Source: Arthrobacter alkaliphilus (GTDB taxonomy: Bacteria; Actinomycetota; Actinomycetes; Actinomycetales; Micrococcaceae). Taken from it: a stretch of 64,000 bases of DNA. Positions 51,335 through 60,276 of the stretch are shown here, one piece after another. Under the pieces are notes generated by a model. It was not told the DNA's origin and did no database searches. It saw only the letters and a program-made list of their open reading frames with translations. Each line of letters opens with the position of its first letter. Position 1 is the first letter of the stretch. The DNA is taken from positions 124,285 to 188,284 of the forward strand of contig NZ_JAKEEC010000001.1 in NCBI RefSeq assembly GCF_021483235.1. Reading direction: 5' to 3'. The position numbers and the translations under genes are program-made.

Positions 51335-52476
51335 AAGGCCTCGCGCAGTTGGGGCCCGAGCTGGCCGATCTCGGTAAGGAAACCGTCGTGCCCAATCGGC
51401 GCCTCGATCACATGGACGGGGACTTCTCCGGGCAAGGCCCCGGCCAGTTCGCGGGACTGTTCCGGAAAATAGAGCCGGTCCGAGTCCACCGAGGCAACGA
51501 AGAACTTCGCCGTGGCCACGGACAGTGCGTCCTCCAATGAGCCCCGCCCCCGGGTGATGTCGTGGCTCATGAGTGCTTCAGTGATGGCGATGTAGCTGTT
51601 GGCGTCGAAGCGCTGGACCAGCTTGCGCCCCTGGTGGTCGAGGTAGCTCTCCACCTGGTAGCGGCCCCGGTCCCCCAACGCGGCCGCCTGGAGGGGCGCC
51701 TCGCCGTCCTGGGCGTTCCTGCCGAAGCGGAAGTCCAGTTCATCCGCCGACCGGTAGGTGATGTGGGCTATCCGGCGGGCGAGGGCCAACCCCGCCTCGG
51801 GCGCGGCCTGGCCGTAGTAGTCGCCGCCGTTGAAATGGGGGTCCTGCCGGATGGCCAAAGTCTGGGCCTGGGCAAAGGCGATCTGCTCGGCAGTGCTGTA
51901 CGCCCCGATCGAAATCACGGCACATCCCTTGACGCGGTCCGGGTAGGTGACGGCCCACTCCAGCGCACGCGCGCCACCCATGGACCCACCCACCACCGTG
52001 TGCCAGCTGCGGATCCCCAAGGCGTCGGCCAACCGGGCCTCGGCCGCGGTGCTGTCCCGCAGGGTCACCAGCGGGAAGCGGGAGCCCCATGGCTTGCCGT
52101 CAGGAGCGCTCGACGACGGTCCTGTACTCCCGTAACAGCCTCCGACGATGTTGACGGAGACCACGAAATAGCGCTCCGTGTCAATGGTTGCGCCGGGACC
52201 GACGAGTTGCTCCCACCAGCCTTCTTCGTCGCTGCCGCCGCGGGCTACATGCGTACTGCCCGTCAGGGCATGTTCGACGAGGACGGCGTTCGAGGCGTCG
52301 GCGTTGAGCCGCCCCCATGTCTCGTACGCAAGGACCACCTCAGGCAGGAAACCTCCGGCCTCCAGTTCAAGCCCGCCTACGGAAACATACTTGAGGGTTC
52401 CGTCCTGGGTACCGGCAGCCGGGGTACCGGCAACCGGGGTACCGGAAAGGGGTATGGCTGTTGCAGCAATTGTCAT
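51325..52476 (-). CDS. metX: Homoserine O-acetyltransferase
   Basis: 383 residues from the ATG at 52476 (MTIAATAIPL, GAGGTG ahead). Alpha/beta hydrolase fold: nucleophile in VVGGSMGGARALEW, Asp in ASVDSDRLYFPE, His in PIGHDGFL. Acetylates homoserine in methionine synthesis. The N-terminus has a GTP(V/A)AG tandem stretch. Expression is governed by the SAM-IV riboswitch in its leader. No metY lies beside it. Confidence 0.92.
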   Translation of the reverse strand: MTIAATAIPLSGTPVAGTPAAGTQDGTLKYVSVGGLELEAGGFLPEVVLAYETWGRLNADASNAVLVEHALTGSTHVARGGSDEEGWWEQLVGPGATIDTERYFVVSVNIVGGCYGSTGPSSSAPDGKPWGSRFPLVTLRDSTAAEARLADALGIRSWHTVVGGSMGGARALEWAVTYPDRVKGCAVISIGAYSTAEQIAFAQAQTLAIRQDPHFNGGDYYGQAAPEAGLALARRIAHITYRSADELDFRFGRNAQDGEAPLQAAALGDRGRYQVESYLDHQGRKLVQRFDANSYIAITEALMSHDITRGRGSLEDALSVATAKFFVASVDSDRLYFPEQSRELAGALPGEVPVHVIEAPIGHDGFLTEIGQLGPQLREAFYG

Positions 52477-52519
52477 TCGTTGACACCTCACATCGCGCTT
52501 GCCCGCCGCCAACAGAGCG

Positions 52520-52605
52520 AAGGGCCAGGTCTTCACCCGGGGCACCCCGCCGCGGAAGGAGGGTTGCCGGCCAGCAAGCCGGGGCTGTCGCTGGCACTCA
52601 TGACC
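52520..52605 (-). ncRNA. SAM-IV riboswitch in the metX leader
   Basis: Reads GGTCATGAGTGCCAGCGACA, then GCCCCGGCTTGCTGGCCGGC and AACCCTCC, a GCGG...GGGGTGCCCCGGGTGA core and closes with GACC, matching the SAM-IV consensus including the P1 GGTC/GACC pairing. It senses S-adenosylmethionine and would shut off metX at high SAM. Ends about 45 bases before the metX start. The codons read through it upstream of metX are not a gene. Confidence 0.9.
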
Positions 52606-52728
52606 TATGGAAAGAGTCTAGGAAAACCGGACCCTATCTGACGAAGATTATGACAGTTTTGTGACACTTGACCGCGTTTTGTTCACGCCGCAAGGGCTTA
52701 GGCGATCTGAAATTGACGAGACGGGTGA

Positions 52729-52748
52729 TACCTCTGTGACTAGAGGTA
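52729..52748. promoter_or_regulatory. TACCTCT-gtgact-AGAGGTA dyad upstream of the subtilase gene
   Basis: Perfect 7-base arms, about 75 bases before the GTG at 52821 and on the far side of the gap from the riboswitch. May be an operator for the peptidase. Confidence 0.4.
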
Positions 52749-52820
52749 GAATTGGGCACAGCCGTCTGCATCCCTCGGATGTCTCCGCCGCCACTGTGCG
52801 CCACAGGAAGATTGAAGCTC

Positions 52821-55184
52821 GTGAAAAAGTCATTCGGCCTCGTTCCGATTGCTCTGTTCTCGCTCATCTCGGGTTTCGTTGTTGGAACCCCGCTCCCGGC
52901 CCACGCCGCCGATACGGCTCAGGGACCCGGCGAGGACCGTTACATTGTGCGTTATACCGATACTGCGGACGTTCCCAGCAAAGCCGCGGAATTGCAGGCA
53001 AATGGGGTCTCCGTAAAGAAGACGTTCAGCCATGCGATCAAGGCTGCGGTTGTTACCGCAACCCCCGCGCAAGCAGCCAACCTGGCCCACTCGGACCGGG
53101 TCGCGTCAGTGTCCCGGGACACTCCGGTTCAAATCTCGGACACCCAGCCGAACGCACCGTGGGGCCTCGATCGCACGGACCAAAGGACTCTTCCGGTGTC
53201 CGGCACGTACACACCGCCCTCGAGCGGCGCCGGGGTTGCTGTCTACGTTGTCGACACCGGGGTGTTGAGTACTCACCAGGATTTCGGCGGACGCGTCGCA
53301 GCCGGCTATAACGCTGTCAATGTGGGAACCAACGGCACCGACGACGGAAAAGGCACCACCGACTGCAACGGCCACGGAACGCATGTCTCCGGAATCGCCG
53401 CTGGAAGCCAGTACGGAATGGCCAAATCGGCAACCATCGTGCCGGTTCGCGTTCTCGACTGCAGCGGCAGCGGATACTCATCCGACGTCATCGTGGGCCT
53501 GGACTGGATGGTGCAGGATTACCAGGCCCACCCAGGGCGGCCGGCCGTCGCCAACCTCAGCCTGTCCGGCAACCCGGACGCCAACCTGGACGCCGCAGTG
53601 CAAAATGCGATCGACAAGGGCATTACTGTGACTCTGGCGGCCGGGAACTCCAGTGTAGACGCGTGTACCCGGTCCCCTGCCCGGGTACAGGCAGCCCTCA
53701 CGGTTGCGGCCAGCGACAATAGCGATCACCAAGCCTTCTTCTCGAATTATGGGTCCTGTGTTGATCTGTACGCGCCAGGGGTCCAGATCACTTCTGACTG
53801 GAACACGTCGAATACGGCCACCGCAGTCCTCCAAGGCACCTCGATGGCCTCGCCCCATGTGGCTGGAGCAGCCACCATGCTCCTCGCCGCGCACCCTTCG
53901 TGGAGTCCCGCGCAGGTTGCGTCATCACTGGCGGCTTCGGCCACTGCGGGGGCGATCCAGTCCGCCGGGGCAGGAACCCCGAACAAGCTGTTGTACGTCG
54001 GCCCTGACGACAGCAACGGGGCTGTCACGTCGGCGGGCGGATTTATCGCCCGCGCGCCGTATCGCGCTCTGGACACCCGGAACGGCACCGGGGGCATCAA
54101 CGGACCCATTGGCCCCGGGCAGACCGTGAACCTCACAGTCACGGGACGCGGAGGCATCCCCGCCACAGGAGTCTCTGCCGTCGCCATGAATATCACGGTT
54201 ACCGCTCCCACATCGTCCGGCTTCATCACCGCCTATGCCGGCGGCGCGGCAACACCGACTACCTCAAATGTGAACTACGGGCCGGGCCAGACGGTCCCCA
54301 ACTTCGCCGTCACCCCCGTGGCCACCGACGGAACCGTGAGCTTCACCAACAACTCCTCCGGTACCGTTCAACTGATTGCCGACACCTCCGGCTACTATCT
54401 GGCGGGTACACCGGCCCAAGCTGGAACCTTCAAGGCGCTGGATACGCCGCGCAGGCAACTAGACACCCGTGACGGCACCGGTGGGATCAGCGGACCCGTC
54501 GGGCCCGGGCAAACCATCAGGGTGAAGCTGGCCGACGGCGTTAATGTTCCCACCGGGGCATCCGCCATTGCCATGAACATCACCGCTACCGCCTCCACCT
54601 CTGCCGGGTTTGTCACCGCCTACGCAGGCGGAACCACAAAACCCAAGACCTCCAACGTGAACTACGGGCCGGCCCAAACGATCCCAAACTTTGCCATCGT
54701 CCCGGTCGCCAGCGACGGAACCGTCGCATTCACCAATACCTCCGACGGCACTGTCCAGCTCATCGCCGACACCTCGGGCTACTTCCTCTCCGGCACTCCC
54801 GCGGGTTCTGGCGCATTCTCCTCCCAAGCTCCCTTCCGCCAGCTCGACACCCGCGATGGCACCGGTGGAATCAGCGGACCCGTGGGCCCGGGTCAGACTA
54901 TCAACCTCACAGTTGCCGGGCGCGGCGGCATCCCCGCAACCGGCGTCTCCGCCGTCGCCATGAACATCACTGTCACTGCCCCTAGTTCGTACGGGTTCAT
55001 CACCGCCTACGCAGGAGGGACCGCCAAACCCGGCACCTCCAACGTCAATTACCAGCAAGGACAAACCGTCCCGAATTTCGCCATTACACCTGTGGCTGCC
55101 GACGGCACCGTTTCCTTCACAAACAACTCCGCCGGCACCGTCCAGATCATCGCGGACACCTCCGGCTACTTCGTCGCCGGCTAA
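52821..55184 (+). CDS. Secreted S8 subtilisin-like protease with three C-terminal repeats
   Basis: 787 residues from the GTG at 52821 (KKSFGLVPIALFSLISG signal peptide, cleavage near residue 29). Propeptide/I9-like region about 40-105, S8 catalytic domain with Asp145 (VYVVDTG), His185 (NGHGTHVSG), oxyanion Asn276 (TLAAGNSS) and Ser341 (GTSMASPHV). From about residue 409 there are three copies of a roughly 120-residue module (each with RxLDTRxGTGGI, GPGQT, AMNITVTA, SNVNY, FTNNSxGTVQ, DTSGYxxAG), seen in many actinobacterial secreted enzymes and probably surface-binding. Extracellular proteolysis. Confidence 0.88.
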   Translation: MKKSFGLVPIALFSLISGFVVGTPLPAHAADTAQGPGEDRYIVRYTDTADVPSKAAELQANGVSVKKTFSHAIKAAVVTATPAQAANLAHSDRVASVSRDTPVQISDTQPNAPWGLDRTDQRTLPVSGTYTPPSSGAGVAVYVVDTGVLSTHQDFGGRVAAGYNAVNVGTNGTDDGKGTTDCNGHGTHVSGIAAGSQYGMAKSATIVPVRVLDCSGSGYSSDVIVGLDWMVQDYQAHPGRPAVANLSLSGNPDANLDAAVQNAIDKGITVTLAAGNSSVDACTRSPARVQAALTVAASDNSDHQAFFSNYGSCVDLYAPGVQITSDWNTSNTATAVLQGTSMASPHVAGAATMLLAAHPSWSPAQVASSLAASATAGAIQSAGAGTPNKLLYVGPDDSNGAVTSAGGFIARAPYRALDTRNGTGGINGPIGPGQTVNLTVTGRGGIPATGVSAVAMNITVTAPTSSGFITAYAGGAATPTTSNVNYGPGQTVPNFAVTPVATDGTVSFTNNSSGTVQLIADTSGYYLAGTPAQAGTFKALDTPRRQLDTRDGTGGISGPVGPGQTIRVKLADGVNVPTGASAIAMNITATASTSAGFVTAYAGGTTKPKTSNVNYGPAQTIPNFAIVPVASDGTVAFTNTSDGTVQLIADTSGYFLSGTPAGSGAFSSQAPFRQLDTRDGTGGISGPVGPGQTINLTVAGRGGIPATGVSAVAMNITVTAPSSYGFITAYAGGTAKPGTSNVNYQQGQTVPNFAITPVAADGTVSFTNNSAGTVQIIADTSGYFVAG

Positions 55185-55333
55185 CTGCCGGGAGGCGCCC
55201 TAGGCAATCAAGGACGCTGGAGTGTCCGCTCGTCGGGTGCATTGGAGGCGCTCCGGCCGCCCTTTCGACACATCCCACCTTAGTTAGGCTGCCCTTAGCT
55301 GAGAGCTCCATCACAAAGTGCCAAGATGAAGCC

Positions 55334-55972
55334 ATGCGCATGGATCACGTCTCTTACGCTTGTGAACGAGATGGCCTTTTGGCCACCACCGAGCGGATTT
55401 CCGCAGCATTGGGAGTGGACGCAGTCCGGGGCGGAGTGCATCCGCGCTTCGGTACCCGGAACATGATCATCCCCCTTGCTGACCACAAATACCTTGAAGT
55501 TGTCGAGGTCCTGGACCACCCGGCATCCGATAAGGCACCCTTTGGACAAGCAGTCCGTGCACGGTCCGCCGCAGGAGGCGGCTGGATGGGCTGGTGCGTC
55601 GCCGTCGACGACCTGAGCCCCTTCGAACAGCGGCTCGGACGCGCCGCTGTCCCCGGCAACCGCAAGTTTCCGGACGGCCGCGAGCTCGTCTGGCAGCAGA
55701 TCGGCATCCTGGGACTCATTGCCGATCCCCAGGTTCCCTATTTGCTCCGTTGGGAGGGCGACCCGGCACTTCACCCCTCCCTCGTCTACCCGAGCGACGT
55801 CAAGGTGTCCAGCCTCACCATCGCCGGCTCCGCGGAGCGCGTCACAGAGTGGCTCGGCGAACCCGTGGAGAAACCTCTTGAGGACGTTGCGGTCCAATGG
55901 ATGGCTCCGCACGGCACGCCTGGAATCATGTCGGTGACCTTCGAAACCGCCAACGGAGCCGTCACGATCTGA
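55334..55972 (+). CDS. VOC/glyoxalase-like domain protein
   Basis: 212 residues (MRMDHVSYACERDGLLATTE). Glyoxalase-like fold (PF13468 type) with paired beta-alpha modules, for example TRNMIIPLADHKYLEVVEVL and WMGWCVAVDDLSPFEQRL. Metal ligands are not certain. A weak IdeR-like box (TTAGTTAGGCTGCCCTTAGC) lies about 40 bases upstream, low confidence. Function unknown. Confidence 0.75.
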   Translation: MRMDHVSYACERDGLLATTERISAALGVDAVRGGVHPRFGTRNMIIPLADHKYLEVVEVLDHPASDKAPFGQAVRARSAAGGGWMGWCVAVDDLSPFEQRLGRAAVPGNRKFPDGRELVWQQIGILGLIADPQVPYLLRWEGDPALHPSLVYPSDVKVSSLTIAGSAERVTEWLGEPVEKPLEDVAVQWMAPHGTPGIMSVTFETANGAVTI

Positions 55973-56017
55973 CGGACTCCAGCGAAGAAAACCGGGGTCA
56001 GGAGTGCCCGGGAAAAC

Positions 56018-56068
56018 TTCGGCCGCCATACACGGGTGCCAATGGCGTCACCTGTAATGGCGGCCGAA
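56018..56068. terminator. Imperfect inverted repeat between convergent genes
   Basis: Arms beginning TTCGGCCGCCAT and ending ATGGCGGCCGAA, with partly paired inner stems (ACACGGGTG against CACCTGTA). Sits between the VOC gene (+) and the CPBP protease (-), a likely bidirectional terminator. Confidence 0.65.
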
Positions 56069-56081
56069 ACCTTTAAGGCCC

Positions 56082-56846
56082 CTAGCCGAGCCCAATTGCC
56101 TTTCCGAAGACACTGAAGCCGACGAAAGCCACGATGTCCAGCAGCGCGTGGGCCACCACCAGCGGCATGACCCGCTTGGTCTTGGTGTAGATCCAAGCGA
56201 AGACAAGGCCCATGACGGCGTTGCCGATGAAAGGCCCAAAGCCTTGGTACAGGTGGTAGGTGCCGCGAAGGAGCGCGCTGAGCCCGATCGCCAGCGGAGT
56301 GCTCCAGCCGAACTTTCCGAACCGGTCCAGCAGGTAGCCCACCACGATGACTTCTTCGACGACGGCGTGCCGCACCGCGGAGAGGACCAGCACCGGCACC
56401 GTCCACCAGTGGGAGTCCAGGCCGCTGGGGATGATCGCCGTCGTGATCCCGAGGGCCCGTCCTGCCGCGTAGAGGCCCAGCGACGGGATACCGATCAGCG
56501 CGGCAAGGCCGAGTCCTTGCCAGGCGTCGCGTCCCGGGCGGGCGAAGTTGAAGCCCAGCCGGGCAAAGCCCGAGGGGCCCTCCGCAGTCTGGCGGTGCAT
56601 TGACAGGAAGTAGAACACCAACACCACCGGGACAAGGGCGAACCCGATGTCCAGCAGCTGGTAGGTGAGATCGAAGTATTCGCGCGTGCTCTGGGAACGG
56701 TTGAGGGTGGATGTCGCATGCGCCAAAGGCCCTTGGGTCATCTTGTCCAACAACTGCACTATGGAGTAGACGGCCGATTGGCCCAGGGACAATCCCAGGA
56801 CAATCAGTACTTCGGCGCGCAACCGGCGCGTTGAGGCTACAAGCAT
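56082..56846 (-). CDS. CPBP family intramembrane metalloprotease
   Basis: 254 residues, about seven transmembrane helices. CAAX-protease motifs: EEVIVVGYLLDRF (Glu-Glu), SALLRGTYHLYQG (His) and VVAHALLDIVAF (His). Abi/CPBP membrane protease; in bacteria often linked to bacteriocin immunity or envelope stress. Confidence 0.85.
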   Translation of the reverse strand: MLVASTRRLRAEVLIVLGLSLGQSAVYSIVQLLDKMTQGPLAHATSTLNRSQSTREYFDLTYQLLDIGFALVPVVLVFYFLSMHRQTAEGPSGFARLGFNFARPGRDAWQGLGLAALIGIPSLGLYAAGRALGITTAIIPSGLDSHWWTVPVLVLSAVRHAVVEEVIVVGYLLDRFGKFGWSTPLAIGLSALLRGTYHLYQGFGPFIGNAVMGLVFAWIYTKTKRVMPLVVAHALLDIVAFVGFSVFGKAIGLG

Positions 56847-56946
56847 GCTCCTATCTTGCCTTCATTTGCCTGGGGATTTCCCCGGAACGGGGTTGCGGAC
56901 TGCCGCTTGCGTGGCCCGGACGCCGCCGGACCCTATGCTTGGTGGG

Positions 56947-57627
56947 ATGAGCGCGCCAGCACGAATCTTCATGGTCCGGCACGGCCAGTCCGCCGCCAAC
57001 GTCGACACCGGCATCTACAACCGTGTGCCCGATTACCGCATCCCACTGACCGAGCTCGGCCTTGAGCAGGCACGATCCGCGGGCGAAGCGCTGCGCAGGA
57101 AGCTCGACGGCGAACCTGTCTGCGTTTATGTCTCCCCGTACCTCCGGGCCTACCAGACCCTTGAAGCGTTGAATCTGGGCAGCCTCACGGAAAGGGTGAT
57201 CGAGGAGCCCCGGCTGCGTGAACAGGACTGGGCCAATTTCCAGATTGCCGGAGACATCGGGGACCAGAAGGAACTCCGTAACCTCTACGGGCATTTCTTC
57301 TACCGGTTCCGCGAAGGCGAATCAGGCTCCGATGTGTACGACCGGATTTCGTCTTTCATGGAAACCCTGTACCGGCACTGGGAAAAGCCCGACTACGCGC
57401 CCAACACCCTGCTGGTGACCCATGGCCTCACCATGCGGCTCTTCTGCATGCGGTGGTTCCACTGGTCGGTGGAGTACTTCGAATCCCTCAACAACCCGGG
57501 CAACGCCGAGCTACGGGCCCTTATCCGCAATGAGCAGGGCAAGTATGACCTCGATACGCCGTTCAGCCAGTGGGTGCAGCGCAGTACGGACGAAACAGTG
57601 TTGAACGCTCCCCCGATGATCTTCTGA
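56947..57627 (+). CDS. Histidine phosphatase (phosphoglycerate-mutase-like)
   Basis: 226 residues from the ATG at 56947. RHG motif FMVRHGQSAAN and the second His in TLLVTHGLTMRLFC. Cytosolic phosphatase of unknown substrate. TATGCT seven bases upstream plus GGTGGG leave the start type (leaderless or SD) open. Confidence 0.85.
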   Translation: MSAPARIFMVRHGQSAANVDTGIYNRVPDYRIPLTELGLEQARSAGEALRRKLDGEPVCVYVSPYLRAYQTLEALNLGSLTERVIEEPRLREQDWANFQIAGDIGDQKELRNLYGHFFYRFREGESGSDVYDRISSFMETLYRHWEKPDYAPNTLLVTHGLTMRLFCMRWFHWSVEYFESLNNPGNAELRALIRNEQGKYDLDTPFSQWVQRSTDETVLNAPPMIF

Positions 57628-57643
57628 CCGGCACGGAGCCGGG

Positions 57644-58450
57644 TCAGGCGCCTTGGGCCACGGCGTCTTGGGCCACGATCACTTCGGTACCGCTGGCTTC
57701 GAATGCAGCCTTGTCCTCTGCCGTGATCCCCGAGTCCGTGATGAGCCGCCGGAAATCGTATCCGGCCATCGCCGCGAAGGCCCGCTTGCCGATCTTCGTG
57801 GAGTCGGCCAGGACGTAGGAATCTGTGGCGCGTCGGGCCATGACGGTATTGACCATGGCTTCTCCTTCATCGGTGATGGTTGGCCCGATCTTGGGATCCA
57901 CTCCGTTGACGCCGATGAACGCGATGTCCAAGGCAACCTTCTGCATGATGACGTCGGTGTAGGGTCCCACAAGCTCGTAGGAACGCGGGTTCAGGATGCC
58001 GCCGGTGACCATGATCTTGATGTTGGGCCGCACGGCAAGCTGGGCTGCAATATTGATGGCGTTGGTGACAACGGTCAGCATAGGCCGGTTGGAGGGTGCG
58101 TTCAGGTCTTCGCGGGTGGACAGCACCTGGGCCAAAGCCGTGTTGGTCGTTCCGCCGCTCAGTCCGATCACCGCCCCGGGCATGATGAGGTCCGACGCGG
58201 CCAGGGCGATCTGTTGTTTGGCCTCGGCGTGATCGTCCCTGTTGTAGCGCCCCGGAAGTTCGTACGCCACAGATCCGGTGGTTGCTCCGCCGCGGGTCCG
58301 GCTCAGGAGCCGCTGCTTGGCCAGGCTGTCCAGGTCACGGCGGGCAGTGGCCGGCGAGACGGCCAGCCGGGTCACGATATCCTCGACCTCAACATGCCCT
58401 GACTCGGCGAGGAGATCAAGGATGGCTGTCAGTCGGTCGTTGCGTGTCAT
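57644..58450 (-). CDS. DeoR/GlpR family transcriptional regulator (AgaR-like)
   Basis: 268 residues from the ATG at 58450 (GGAAGG six bases upstream). N-terminal helix-turn-helix about 7-55 (ILDLLAESGHVEVEDIVTRL, AVSPATARRDLDSL) and a DeoR sugar-phosphate-sensing domain (GAVIGLSGGTTNTALA, VTNAINIA). Last gene of the amino-sugar operon; probably represses it until a sugar phosphate binds. Confidence 0.88.
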   Translation of the reverse strand: MTRNDRLTAILDLLAESGHVEVEDIVTRLAVSPATARRDLDSLAKQRLLSRTRGGATTGSVAYELPGRYNRDDHAEAKQQIALAASDLIMPGAVIGLSGGTTNTALAQVLSTREDLNAPSNRPMLTVVTNAINIAAQLAVRPNIKIMVTGGILNPRSYELVGPYTDVIMQKVALDIAFIGVNGVDPKIGPTITDEGEAMVNTVMARRATDSYVLADSTKIGKRAFAAMAGYDFRRLITDSGITAEDKAAFEASGTEVIVAQDAVAQGA

Positions 58451-58473
58451 CACGAACCTTCCGGAAATTGGGA

Positions 58474-59313
58474 CTAGTTCACTTTCGCGAAAAGCGTCAG
58501 CAGACGTGCGGATTCCACCACCAGGGCATCCCGCCCGGCCTTGATGTACTTGCGGGAGTCCACCACGGAAGGGTTGGCATCCAGGTACTCGCGGACGGCG
58601 CGGGTGAAGAACCCGTTCAAGTGTGTGGATACGTTGATCTTAGTCATGCCGGCCCGAATTGCCGCTACCAGCATTTCATCGGGCACTCCGGAGGACCCGT
58701 GGAGGACAAGCGGCAGCCGGACCGCCTCCTTGAGCCGGGTGATGAGGTCCAGGTCCAGGGCGGCGCTGCGTTCGGTCATGGCGTGCGAGGAACCAACCGC
58801 GACGGCGAGGGCGTCGACGCCGGCCGCTTCCACGAAGGACCGGGCTTCGGCCGGATCAGTCCGGACGCCCGGAGCATGGGCGCCGTCCTTGCCTCCCACT
58901 TTCCCGAGCTCGGCCTCAACGTAGACCCCGCGCTCCTTGGCGTAGGCGGCAACCCGTCGCGTGACTTCGACATTCGTGTCATACGGCAAGTGCGCGCCGT
59001 CGTACATGACGGACCCGAACCCGAGATGGACAGCCTGCAGGGCAAGCTCTTCGGATTCGGCGTGGTCCAGGTGAAGGGCCACGGGCACCGCGGAGTCCCG
59101 GGCGATGGACATCGCTCCCCGGGCGATCGGCGCGAGCCCGCCGTGGTAGCGGACGCAGTTCTCCGAGATCTGCAGGATCAACGGAACACCGGCCGTCTCG
59201 GCCCCGGCAACCAGGCCTTCAGCGGTTTCGAGGTGGACCACATTGAAGGCGCCCTGTCCGGTTCCGTTGGCCGCAGCGGCATCCACGAGTTCCCGCGTAC
59301 TGACGAGCGTCAC
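58474..59313 (-). CDS. Class II ketose-bisphosphate aldolase (GatY/KbaY-like)
   Basis: 279 residues from GTG. Zn aldolase with HLDHAES (metal), GVYVEAELGKVGG, VLHGSSGVPDEM and GMTKINVSTHL. Splits tagatose-1,6- or fructose-1,6-bisphosphate into triose phosphates. Start overlaps the kinase stop (GTGA). Confidence 0.88.
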   Translation of the reverse strand: MTLVSTRELVDAAAANGTGQGAFNVVHLETAEGLVAGAETAGVPLILQISENCVRYHGGLAPIARGAMSIARDSAVPVALHLDHAESEELALQAVHLGFGSVMYDGAHLPYDTNVEVTRRVAAYAKERGVYVEAELGKVGGKDGAHAPGVRTDPAEARSFVEAAGVDALAVAVGSSHAMTERSAALDLDLITRLKEAVRLPLVLHGSSGVPDEMLVAAIRAGMTKINVSTHLNGFFTRAVREYLDANPSVVDSRKYIKAGRDALVVESARLLTLFAKVN

Positions 59314-60269
59314 GGGGTCTCCTTCCAGCTGAGAATGAGTTGGTCTTCAAAGTCCGCGTAAAGCGGCGAGATCTCACCGGCGGCAGGCATAAGCACCGCG
59401 GCGGCGGACCAGGCGGTTGCGCGGCGGAGGATCGTCGGGATGTCGGTGATTCCGGCGGCGAGCGCGACGGCGGCCGCCGCCACACCGGCGTCGCCCGCCC
59501 CGGTGGGGTTGCCGCTGAGCGGTTCGGGGAGCCGGGCAGTCCAGTAACCTCCGGGAGCGGCGTGGTCGAAGGCGAGCATGCCGTCAGCGCCGGCACTGAC
59601 CAGAACGGTCCTCGCGCCAAGGGCGATCAGCGAAAGGGCAGCTGCCGCCAGGCTGCTCTCCCCCGTGGCTTCGAGGAGTTCGTGGTTGTTGGGCTTGAGG
59701 AGATCCGCCCCGGCCCGTGCAGCGGCGACGATCCCCGGACCGGAGGTATCGACGACGGCGGGAATCCCGGCGTCGTGCGCCAGACGCACCAGCGCCGGGT
59801 AAAAGTCGGCCGGCGCACCCGGCGGCAGGCTCCCTGATCCGACAAGCACCCCCGGGCGTTGCCCGTTCGGGTGGCCAATCTCCAGGGCGTCGACGACGGC
59901 GGCGGCCAGCTCCTGCCACTCCGACGGTTGCAGGGCACTTCCCTCTTCATTGAAGATGGACGTTTCCCCGCCCACCGTATCGATGAGGGCGATGCTGCGC
60001 CGTGTGGCCGAGGCGACAGGGATCAGGCGGTGGGGCACGCCGGTGCTGAGCAGTTCGGCGGCGAACTCGGCGCCCGCCGTGCCGCCCGAGGGCGCGAGCG
60101 CCAGCACCGGATGGCCCAGTTGGTGGGCGACGCGCGCAACGTTGAGGCCTTTTCCGCCGGCGCGGCTGAGGGGCGCGGCAACGCGATGGCTTGATCCAGG
60201 GGTGATCCCCGCGACGTGGTAGCTCAGGTCGATGGCCGGATTTGGCGTGACAGTGATGACCCGTTTCAT
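59310..60269 (-). CDS. PfkB family sugar-phosphate kinase (tagatose-6-phosphate/1-phosphofructokinase-like)
   Basis: 319 residues. MKRVITVTPNPAIDLSYHVA start, GGKGLNVARVAHQLG signature and the C-terminal GNPTGAGDAGVAAAAVALAA anion hole/catalytic Asp. LacC/FruK type: adds the second phosphate before the aldolase. ROK kinase gene ends seven bases upstream. Confidence 0.88.
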   Translation of the reverse strand: MKRVITVTPNPAIDLSYHVAGITPGSSHRVAAPLSRAGGKGLNVARVAHQLGHPVLALAPSGGTAGAEFAAELLSTGVPHRLIPVASATRRSIALIDTVGGETSIFNEEGSALQPSEWQELAAAVVDALEIGHPNGQRPGVLVGSGSLPPGAPADFYPALVRLAHDAGIPAVVDTSGPGIVAAARAGADLLKPNNHELLEATGESSLAAAALSLIALGARTVLVSAGADGMLAFDHAAPGGYWTARLPEPLSGNPTGAGDAGVAAAAVALAAGITDIPTILRRATAWSAAAVLMPAAGEISPLYADFEDQLILSWKETP

Positions 60270-60276
60270 GGCCCGT

